This document shows, piece after piece, positions 1 through 5,266 of a stretch of DNA of 21,150 bases. Positions within the stretch are counted from its first letter, which is position 1; each line of letters opens with the position of its first letter. Source of the stretch: an uncultured Prevotella sp. GTDB taxonomy: Bacteria; Bacteroidota; Bacteroidia; Bacteroidales; Bacteroidaceae. The position numbers and the translations under genes were made by a program. The DNA is taken from the NCBI GenBank assembly GCA_934196725.1, contig CAKPWR010000047.1:1-21150 (forward strand), read 5' to 3'. The notes under the pieces were generated by a model that saw only the letters and a list, made by a program, of their open reading frames with translations, did not search any database and had not been told where the DNA came from.

Positions 1-12
1 ATGATATTATAA

Positions 13-160
13 ATTATACCTTTTCGGGGGTATTTTCATTTTTTATTCGTATATTTGTCCCCGAAAGGGTATAATATGTCATAACCTATTATACTTTTTT
101 TTACCCGATAGGGTATAATATTATAAGATAGATATTATTATTTTACCCGAAAGGGTATAA
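13..160 (+). promoter_or_regulatory. Array of four operator-like palindromes in front of hipB
   Basis: Four copies of a palindromic motif close to TACCC-GAAA-GGGTATAA lie upstream of the HipB-like gene. The cores are at 17-32 (in the opposite sense, with a longer C run), 60-69, 104-113 and 146-155. Their centres are 40, 44 and 42 bp apart, about four helical turns, so bound dimers would sit on one face of the DNA. HipB-type repressors bind arrays of palindromes in their own promoter. Assigning these sites to this HipB is an inference from position and symmetry. Confidence 0.75.
92..99 (+). promoter_or_regulatory. Possible -7 element of the hip operon promoter
   Basis: TACTTTTT between the second and third operator copies is one base off the Bacteroidetes -7 consensus TAnnTTTG. 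No clear -33 TTG is found 19-21 bp upstream. If it is the real promoter, operator 2 would cover the -33 region and operator 3 the start site, which would suit autorepression. Weak call. Confidence 0.3.
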
Positions 161-172
161 AAGAAATAAAAT

Positions 173-379
173 ATGAGCAATACATTATCATCATACGTCA
201 AGGAAATGCGCAAGCAATTCGGATTGACCCAGGTGGATTTAGCAGCGAAATCGGGCGTAGGTCTCCGATTCGTAAGAGAACTGGAACAGGGAAAGGAAAC
301 ATTAAGACTCGATAAAGTAAATCAGGTCCTCCTCCTCTTCGGCCAGGAAATCGGTCCCGTTCCTATCAAAAAAGAATAA
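173..379 (+). CDS. hipB: HipB-like helix-turn-helix antitoxin/repressor
   Basis: A 68-residue Xre/Cro-type protein. The helix-turn-helix is at about residues 17-41 (GLTQVDLAAKSGVG then RFVRELEQGK), which is the pattern of HipB and Y4mF-type antitoxins. Such proteins bind palindromic operators as dimers and repress their own toxin-antitoxin operon. Here the operator-like array begins 18 bases upstream of the start codon. It is the first gene of a three-gene operon with HipS-like and HipT-like genes. The gap to the next gene is unusually long for such an operon (116 bases) and is filled by a palindromic repeat unit. The tail after the HTH is short and basic (PIKKE). The start ATG has no strong Shine-Dalgarno site, as is usual in this phylum. 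HTH family is certain; partner assignment rests on context. Confidence 0.85.
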   Translation: MSNTLSSYVKEMRKQFGLTQVDLAAKSGVGLRFVRELEQGKETLRLDKVNQVLLLFGQEIGPVPIKKE

Positions 380-395
380 AACGGGGGTAGCCCCA

Positions 396-485
396 ACACG
401 CCCTGAAAGGGCAGAAGCTCCTAGCCCAGGGCAACGCCCTGGGTATCATTGATATATACAAAATCGCCCTGTAAGGGCAAAAGCT
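396..485. repeat. Dispersed-type palindromic repeat unit between hipB and hipS
   Basis: Two near-identical 21-base copies (399-419 and 465-485, differing at two positions) contain the inner palindrome GCCCTGAAAGGGC or GCCCTGTAAGGGC. Between them is a hairpin with 8-bp arms, CCCAGGGC at 425-432 and GCCCTGGG at 436-443, with a 3-base loop. I recognise this text as similar to intergenic palindromic repeats common in Bacteroidetes genomes; that is recall, not a search. It splits hipB from hipS inside what should be one transcript and could attenuate or stabilise the downstream mRNA. Confidence 0.7.
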
Positions 486-495
486 TTAAAATTCC

Positions 496-813
496 ATGAA
501 ACAAGGAAAAATATATCTCTACGACCAATACGTAGGCCTGCTGACGGAAGACGAAACAGGCTTTACCTTCGCATACGATGCCGATTATCTGGCATCGGAT
601 AGTGCGGAAGCCGTGAGCCTCACGCTCCCGTTATCAGATGAACCCTACCACGATACCGTGCTGTTTCCCTTCTTCGATGGATTAATCCCCGAAGGATGGC
701 TGTTGAATATCGCAGAAAGCAGTTGGAAAATCAACCAACGGGACAGAATGTCGCTCCTCCTTGCCTGCTGCAAGGATTGCATCGGAGCCGTCAGCGTAAT
801 CCCTGTAGAATAA
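496..813 (+). CDS. hipS: HipS-like protein (stand-alone HipA N-terminal domain)
   Basis: A 105-residue protein equal to the N-subdomain 1 found fused in classical HipA. It has the typical block FPFFDGLIPEGWLL (57-70) followed by RDRMSLLLACCKDCIGAVSVIP. In the HipBST systems described from E. coli O127, HipS is a separate protein that neutralises the kinase HipT, and a tryptophan of HipS reaches into the kinase site; W68 in the EGW motif is the candidate here, which is inference. It is 21 bases upstream of the kinase gene and is in the order B-S-T expected for that class. It is not a fragment of a broken hipA: it ends in a proper stop, and the kinase has its own ribosome site and start. It could alternatively be an accessory domain without antitoxin activity. 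Confidence 0.82.
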   Translation: MKQGKIYLYDQYVGLLTEDETGFTFAYDADYLASDSAEAVSLTLPLSDEPYHDTVLFPFFDGLIPEGWLLNIAESSWKINQRDRMSLLLACCKDCIGAVSVIPVE

Positions 814-834
814 AACTAGAAAGGAAAAAGAAAT

Positions 835-1776
835 ATGGAGAAATGTCTATATTGCTATAAACCGCTCAAGCCCGGACAGGTAGATTACCACCCTGCTTGC
901 GCCAAGAAACTCTTCGGCACAAGGGAAGCCCCTGTCCTACCCTATGTTAGAAAGGAAATAGGCGACCTGGCAAAACAGGTAGTCCGTGCCCAAACCACCC
1001 TCACGGGTGTACAGGCGAAGCTCTCGCTCGATGTCAACCCAGGCGGAAAGAACGAACCTTCCCGCTTCACCATCGTAGGACTCTGGGGCAAATACATCCT
1101 GAAGCCCCAGACCGATCGCTATCGCTGTCTTCCCGAAATCGAAGACCTCACGATGCATCTCGCTGAAGCAGCCAAAATCGCCGTGGTTCCCCACGGCTTG
1201 ATCCGTTTTGCCGATGGCGAACTCTGTTACATCACCCGGAGAATAGACCGACTGGACGATGGAACAAAAATACCGATGGAGGATATGTGCCAGCTGTCAG
1301 AGCGCCTTACCGAATACAAATACAAAGGTTCCTACGAGCAGGTTGCCAAACTCATCAAGAAATATTCCTCCTTCCCGCAACTCGACCTCGTGAACTATTG
1401 GGAGGTAGTCATCTTCTCGTGGATTACCGGCAATGCCGATATGCATCTCAAGAACTTCTCGCTCTACAACAACCGCAGGTTGGGCTATGGCTTAACCCCA
1501 GCCTACGACCTTCTCTGCACCAAGATTGTAATGCCGGAAGATACAGAAGAACTAGCCCTGACACTCAATGGCAGAAAGCGAAAGATTCAGAAAGCTGATT
1601 TCATCAAGGTAATGACTGCCTCAGGCCTCAGCGACAAGGTAATCAGCAACATCGCCAAGAAATTCCGCCGCTCCATCGTGAAATGGCTCGACCTCATAGA
1701 AGCCTCCTTCCTGCCAGAAAGCATGAAGAAGGAATACAAAAAGCTGATTCTCAGCAGAGTTATGGCATTAAGATAA
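835..1776 (+). CDS. hipT: HipT-like HipA-family serine/threonine kinase toxin with N-terminal zinc-knuckle-like motif
   Basis: A 313-residue HipA-family kinase lacking the N-subdomain, which is encoded separately upstream. The Gly-rich loop is TLTGVQAKLSL (55-65). K90 in YILKP is the likely ATP-contact lysine, GNADMHLKNFS (199-209) is the catalytic loop with D202 and N207, and D225 in PAYDLL binds metal. All key residues are present, so it should be active. HipA autophosphorylates a loop serine and HipT two serines (SxS); here both positions are threonine (T55, T57). Residues 4-22 form a C-x2-C...H-x2-C pattern (C4, C7, H19, C22) not present in E. coli HipA. Known members phosphorylate aminoacyl-tRNA synthetases (HipA: GltX; HipT: TrpS); the target here is unknown. 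A purine-rich ribosome site (AGAAAGGAAAAAG) precedes the ATG. Confidence 0.88.
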   Translation: MEKCLYCYKPLKPGQVDYHPACAKKLFGTREAPVLPYVRKEIGDLAKQVVRAQTTLTGVQAKLSLDVNPGGKNEPSRFTIVGLWGKYILKPQTDRYRCLPEIEDLTMHLAEAAKIAVVPHGLIRFADGELCYITRRIDRLDDGTKIPMEDMCQLSERLTEYKYKGSYEQVAKLIKKYSSFPQLDLVNYWEVVIFSWITGNADMHLKNFSLYNNRRLGYGLTPAYDLLCTKIVMPEDTEELALTLNGRKRKIQKADFIKVMTASGLSDKVISNIAKKFRRSIVKWLDLIEASFLPESMKKEYKKLILSRVMALR

Positions 1777-1796
1777 TGTTTCTGCATAAAACAAAT

Positions 1797-1855
1797 TACC
1801 CCCGAAAAGGTATAATTAATCAAACTACGAGATTAACTATACCTTTTCGGGGGTA
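1797..1855. terminator. Long hairpin between hipT and the convergent DUF1846 gene, built from the operator motif
   Basis: Arms 1797-1819 and 1833-1855 pair at 22 of 23 positions around a 13-base loop. It begins 20 bases after the hipT stop and ends 17 bases before the stop of the convergent gene, so a bidirectional terminator is likely, although the T runs are short. Each arm carries the same C-rich palindrome seen in front of hipB, and 1838-1858 is identical over 21 bases to 15-35. Confidence 0.7.
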
Positions 1856-1872
1856 TTTAATTTAAAACGAAT

Positions 1873-3336
1873 TTACTTCTTCAACACTGGCTCGCAGGTG
1901 ATGCTGACACCAAGCTTCTTGAAAATCTTCTGATCCACATCACTCAGCATCACAGTGCAATGTGCCTGACAGCCACGGAGCTTTGGCAACTGCTCCAATG
2001 CCTTTCTGCAGTTCTCATCATTCTCTGAAAGAACAGAGAGGGCTACCAAAACCTCATCCGTATGAAGACGAGGATTGTGACCACCCAGGTAATTCACCTT
2101 TGTATGCTGGATAGGCTCAATCATAGACTGAGGAATCAACTTCAACTCATGGTCGATACCCGCCAACTGCTTGGTAACATTCAAAATCAATGCCGCACTG
2201 CAACCCAAGAGCTCGCTGCTATGACCGCAGATAATCGTACCATCCTCCAACTCAATCGCTGCAGAAGTATGACCCGTCTCCTTCTTATGATCCTTAGCCG
2301 CTACAGTCACCTTGCGATAAGCCGTGGTAATCTTAGCCTGCTTGAAAAGCATCTGAATCTTGTTAATTTCCTCCTCGTTGCACGCACCGGCAGCCAACTT
2401 ATTGGTAGCCGCATAGTAACGACGGACAATCTCGTTCTTCGAAGCCTCGCAGCAAGCCTCATCATCAGAGATGCAGAAGCCCACCATGTTCACACCCATA
2501 TCCGTAGGCGACTTGTATGGATTGCTACCGTAAATACCCTCAAACAAGGCGTTGAGCACAGGATAAATCTCCACGTCACGGTTGTAGTTGATGGCTATCT
2601 TGTTGTATGCCTCCAGATGGAATGGGTCGATCATGTTCACATCATTGAGGTCGGCAGTAGCAGCCTCATAAGCGATGTTCACCGGATGCTTCAATGGGAG
2701 ATTCCATACAGGGAAGGTCTCAAACTTGGCATAGCCGGCACGCACCCCGCGCTTGTTCTCATTATAAAGCTGGCTCAGGCAGACAGCCATCTTACCGCTA
2801 CCAGGACCCGGAGCAGTAACGATGACCAGCGGACGCTCTGTCTCCACATAATCATTCTTTCCGAAACCCTCGTCAGAAGCAATGAGATCCACATCATGAG
2901 GATAGCCCTCAATGAGATAATGGCAGTAAGTCTTGATGCCCTCACGCTCCAATCGCTGCTTGAAGGCGATGGCTGCAGGCTGACCGTTATAATGGGTGAT
3001 GACAACAGAACCCACCATGAAGCCACGGTTCTGGAACTCGCCACGAAGGCGCAATACGTCCTCATCGTAAGTAATACCCAGGTCGGCACGCTTCTTGTTT
3101 TTCTCGATGTCGGCGGCACTGATTACGATAACAATCTCGATGCTATCGCTGATTTTCTGGAACATGCGCAGTTTGCTATCAGGCTGGAAGCCTGGCAAAA
3201 CACGACTGGCGTGGTGGTCATCGAAAAGCTTACCTCCCAATTCGAGATACAGCTTTCCATCAAACTTAGAGATTCTCTCCTTGATATGCTCGGATTGAAT
3301 CTTCAGATACTTCTCGTTGTCAAATCCTATCTTCAT
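1873..3336 (-). CDS. DUF1846 domain-containing protein
   Basis: A 487-residue protein matching the DUF1846 family over its full length, starting MKIGFDNEKYLKIQSEHIKE and including the conserved KLYLELGGKLFDDHHASRV stretch. The biochemical role of the family is not established to my knowledge. A glycine-rich segment APGPGSGKM (about 175-183) resembles a P-loop, and the surrounding cysteine- and histidine-rich C-terminal half (ICGHSSELLGCSAA) may hold another site; both are observations, not proven functions. An upstream in-frame start would add 15 residues, but the promoter -7 element at 3379-3386 lies only about 43 bases before the chosen ATG and overlaps that longer start, so the shorter form is preferred. 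It is a cytosolic protein with no signal peptide, transcribed alone and convergent with hipT. Confidence 0.9.
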   Translation of the reverse strand: MKIGFDNEKYLKIQSEHIKERISKFDGKLYLELGGKLFDDHHASRVLPGFQPDSKLRMFQKISDSIEIVIVISAADIEKNKKRADLGITYDEDVLRLRGEFQNRGFMVGSVVITHYNGQPAAIAFKQRLEREGIKTYCHYLIEGYPHDVDLIASDEGFGKNDYVETERPLVIVTAPGPGSGKMAVCLSQLYNENKRGVRAGYAKFETFPVWNLPLKHPVNIAYEAATADLNDVNMIDPFHLEAYNKIAINYNRDVEIYPVLNALFEGIYGSNPYKSPTDMGVNMVGFCISDDEACCEASKNEIVRRYYAATNKLAAGACNEEEINKIQMLFKQAKITTAYRKVTVAAKDHKKETGHTSAAIELEDGTIICGHSSELLGCSAALILNVTKQLAGIDHELKLIPQSMIEPIQHTKVNYLGGHNPRLHTDEVLVALSVLSENDENCRKALEQLPKLRGCQAHCTVMLSDVDQKIFKKLGVSITCEPVLKK

Positions 3337-3378
3337 AATTGTTATTATATCTTGCAATTTGAAATCAAAAATCGCCTG

Positions 3379-3410
3379 CAAAATTACAAAAAAAGTATTG
3401 AATAATCAAA
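3379..3410 (-). promoter_or_regulatory. Promoter of the DUF1846 gene
   Basis: On the - strand TAATTTTG (3379-3386) matches the Bacteroidetes -7 consensus TAnnTTTG, with TTTG (3407-3410) 20 bp upstream as the -33 element. Confidence 0.7.
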
Positions 3411-3460
3411 TAATGGGCGCAAAAGTTATCACAAAAATGCTCAAAAAAAATATATCCGCT

Positions 3461-3492
3461 GCAAGGCAACGATACTTTCATCTTTGCCTTGC
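3461..3492 (-). terminator. Possible terminator downstream of the 80-residue membrane protein
   Basis: Inverted repeat GCAAGGCAA (3461-3469) and TTGCCTTGC (3484-3492) with a 14-base loop. On the - strand it is followed, after about 10 bases, by a run of eight T. The gap between stem and T run makes it a weak terminator candidate. Confidence 0.35.
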
Positions 3493-3528
3493 CCGAATAT
3501 ACCCAATTCCTAGAAAAGTTTCATTCGT

Positions 3529-3771
3529 CTAAAAAAACATATAGAGCAACATCTCTCCTCCTATCAAGAAGAAGAACATCAGGAAAAGGAAAAGGTAGAG
3601 CTGTTCCTTCCTGATAAAATCAAACAAGCGGAAATGCTTATTATGATCTTCCATATATACTCTATAATCTATCCACATCAAAGAGAATGCACCCAGGGCT
3701 ATCACCATGATGAGAATCACACCCACGATATCTGCGAGTGTCATAGTCTGTAATATTGAATCATTCCCCAT
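3529..3771 (-). CDS. Small two-helix membrane protein, unknown function
   Basis: An 80-residue protein with two hydrophobic segments, about residues 12-34 (ADIVGVILIMVIALGAF) and 57-79 (LYLFLFLMFFFLIGG), joined by a charged loop (YRVYMEDHNKHFRLFDFIRKE). I do not recognise the family. The ATG at 3771 is chosen over a GTG two codons upstream because a good ribosome site, AAGGAG, ends five bases before the ATG and would overlap the GTG. Its promoter region holds three copies of GTTTCATT(CC) at 21-22 bp spacing next to the gene for a membrane-bound AraC-type regulator, which suggests, but does not show, control by that regulator. Strong hydrophobicity, ribosome site and -7 element all support a real gene. 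Confidence 0.75.
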   Translation of the reverse strand: MGNDSILQTMTLADIVGVILIMVIALGAFSLMWIDYRVYMEDHNKHFRLFDFIRKEQLYLFLFLMFFFLIGGEMLLYMFF

Positions 3772-3804
3772 ATACACTCCTTAATTGAATTTCACTTACG
3801 ACTG

Positions 3805-3812
3805 CAAATATA
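3805..3812 (-). promoter_or_regulatory. -7 element for the 80-residue membrane protein
   Basis: TATATTTG on the - strand matches TAnnTTTG. No TTG occurs at the -33 distance; instead the first of three direct repeats (3835-3845) ends 22 bp upstream, which would suit an activator-dependent promoter. Confidence 0.6.
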
Positions 3813-3834
3813 CAGTTTTTATTTCAAAAAGGGA

Positions 3835-3900
3835 GTTTCATTCCTCAAGAAAATAGTTTCATTCCTACAAAATAGGTGTTTCATTGGTAGGAATGAAACT
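3835..3900. repeat. Three phased direct repeats and a 14-bp inverted repeat (operator and/or terminator)
   Basis: GTTTCATTCCT at 3835-3845 and 3856-3866 and GTTTCATTGG at 3878-3887 are spaced 21 and 22 bp, two helical turns. An inverted copy (AGGAATGAAAC) at 3889-3899 makes a perfect 14-bp stem: arms 3855-3868 and 3887-3900. A T run (3902-3908) follows on the + strand only, so as a terminator it points the wrong way for the AraC-type gene, which ends at 3907. AraC-family activators often bind direct repeats about 21 bp apart overlapping the -35 region, and the arrangement here fits that. Another GTTTCATTC lies at 3518-3526. Confidence 0.65.
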
Positions 3901-3906
3901 GTTTTT

Positions 3907-5043
3907 TTACATTTTTTTACGCATTAATTCCCTCCATTGCATAGGAGTCATACCCGTTTTTGCCTTGAAGATTTTATAGAGATGGGCATGAGATGAGAAG
4001 CCACATTCTATTGAAACGGCATCGTTACTGTACTTTTTATCTTCCAGCAACATGCTCTGGGCCTTCTTAAATCGGATATCGCCCAACCAGGTTCTGAAAC
4101 TGCTCTGAAGATATATCTCAAAATAAGCTGTCAATTCTGCACGGGTGATGCAGAGCTTGGAAGAAAGTATCGGCATGTTGACAGAACTTTCACAGAAACC
4201 ACCCTCTTCGCACCATTCTGCCAAAAGTTTCTCTATCTCATCAATGCGCTCCTGCGAGAGACTTTCAGTTTCTTTGGCAGCCTTGGCTTCCTCAGCAGTA
4301 TCATCCACTGCAGAACTCTTTTCTGTTTCTTCCATCTGTTTCTCAAGCATGATATCCATCGGCACGATATTGAATCCATACCCCACAAAGCTGATAATGA
4401 AGATTACCACCGAAAGCAAGACGAAAGGAGCGATGACAACCAAAACGGAACGGGAGACGATGCCTACCAGCAAAGCCAGGCAGCAGATGCCCATGGAAAT
4501 ATAGCTCATGCAGGCATAACTGTCAAAAGGCAGAAGGTCTTCTGCGGTATTCTCCTGGATGATCCTGCGATGATGCCGCATCTCACGATAGGTCTTGGTG
4601 ATGCAGTAAATCATGCAGACGGTAAAGAGTCCCAGCATGATATACAGCCAGAAACCGATATGCAGGCTATTCCTGGACAAGGCTCCCACAAAAAAGCAAG
4701 CCAGGATGAGAGCATAACTGGAAACACAGAGCATACCAAACTGCTTTCTGCCACCCCGATAACAGATCAGGTTAAAGGTGGCATAAGAAACGACGTATTC
4801 TATAGGCGCATAAAAAAGAATATTCACCACAGCGCCAATCTCATCGCCCGAAGCCCTAAACCCGTATATCATCTGCAGGACATAATGGGCTGCCAAGCCC
4901 ATCATACCTGTACAGATCAGCCAGCGGGAAACCTCATAGCGACGATTCAGCCAGCGCATCTGAAAACGGGTCAATATCAGTAACAATGCCAGCATGCCAG
5001 TAATGACACAACAGGCAAATTGTAGAAGAAATAACATATCCAT
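3907..5043 (-). CDS. Membrane-bound AraC-type transcriptional regulator
   Basis: A 378-residue protein. The first ~225 residues contain about seven hydrophobic segments (for example CCVITGMLALLLIL and LVVIAPFVLLSVVIFIISFV). An acidic linker rich in Glu and Ala follows (around 235-265), then a C-terminal AraC/XylS-type domain of two helix-turn-helix units. The second is clear: SNDAVSIECGFSSHAHLYKI then FKAKTGMTPMQWRE, the HTH_18 signature. The domain order implies a regulator held in the inner membrane with the DNA-binding part in the cytosol; the signal is unknown. An upstream start would add 33 residues, but the -7 element at 5070-5077 overlaps that region, so the ATG at 5043 is used (ATG at 5037 is also possible). 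The nearest candidate target is the next gene on the same strand, whose promoter carries phased repeats. Confidence 0.85.
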   Translation of the reverse strand: MDMLFLLQFACCVITGMLALLLILTRFQMRWLNRRYEVSRWLICTGMMGLAAHYVLQMIYGFRASGDEIGAVVNILFYAPIEYVVSYATFNLICYRGGRKQFGMLCVSSYALILACFFVGALSRNSLHIGFWLYIMLGLFTVCMIYCITKTYREMRHHRRIIQENTAEDLLPFDSYACMSYISMGICCLALLVGIVSRSVLVVIAPFVLLSVVIFIISFVGYGFNIVPMDIMLEKQMEETEKSSAVDDTAEEAKAAKETESLSQERIDEIEKLLAEWCEEGGFCESSVNMPILSSKLCITRAELTAYFEIYLQSSFRTWLGDIRFKKAQSMLLEDKKYSNDAVSIECGFSSHAHLYKIFKAKTGMTPMQWRELMRKKM

Positions 5044-5069
5044 AGGTTTAATGTTTCTATTTATCGTTG

Positions 5070-5077
5070 CAAAAGTA
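5070..5077 (-). promoter_or_regulatory. -7 element of the AraC-type regulator gene
   Basis: TACTTTTG on the - strand matches TAnnTTTG exactly. A TTTC at 5098-5101, 20 bp upstream, is the only -33 candidate and is imperfect. Confidence 0.55.
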
Positions 5078-5122
5078 CAAAAAAAAATAGGAAACGAGAA
5101 AGAATAAAAAAGTTTTTTTAAA

Positions 5123-5160
5123 GATTTATTTTGTATTGTCACTAAATTACAGTAACTTTA
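5123..5160 (+). promoter_or_regulatory. Upstream, degenerate copy of the dpp5 promoter
   Basis: GATTTATTTTGTATTGTC at 5123-5140 recurs exactly 76 bases later. In this copy the -33 TTTTG is kept and the -7 position reads TAACTTTA (5153-5160), which departs from TAnnTTTG at its last base. It looks like a duplicated promoter that has decayed or works weakly. Confidence 0.6.
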
Positions 5161-5180
5161 CAGAAGTTACGCTGCACTCG

Positions 5181-5236
5181 ACAATAAAAATAAATCGCGA
5201 TTTATTTTGTATTGTCCTCGATTTGCAGTACCTTTG
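5181..5236 (+). promoter_or_regulatory. Main dpp5 promoter with overlapping palindrome
   Basis: TTTTG (5205-5209), a 19-bp spacer and TACCTTTG (5229-5236) form a consensus Bacteroidetes promoter 30 bases before the start codon. A perfect 22-bp palindrome (AAAATAAATCG at 5187-5197 and its complement at 5198-5208) overlaps the -33 element, and with one extra base the symmetry extends over 5181-5215. It is a plausible operator; the binding protein is unknown. Confidence 0.75.
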
Positions 5237-5266
5237 CAGAAGATATTCAATAAAAATCACAAAAGT

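Noticed and set aside
496..1776. A hipA gene broken by frameshift into two pieces
   Set aside because: The N-domain has a normal stop, the kinase has its own purine-rich ribosome site and start 21 bases later, and the kinase begins with a Cys/His motif rather than a truncated domain. The layout fits HipBST.
3337..3381. Upstream start for the DUF1846 gene (15 extra residues)
   Set aside because: The -7 element lies at that start, and family members begin at the internal MKIGFDNEKY.
2062..3405. 447-codon open frame on the + strand
   Set aside because: It lies wholly antisense to the DUF1846 gene, has no recognisable domain, and its composition follows that of the opposite strand.
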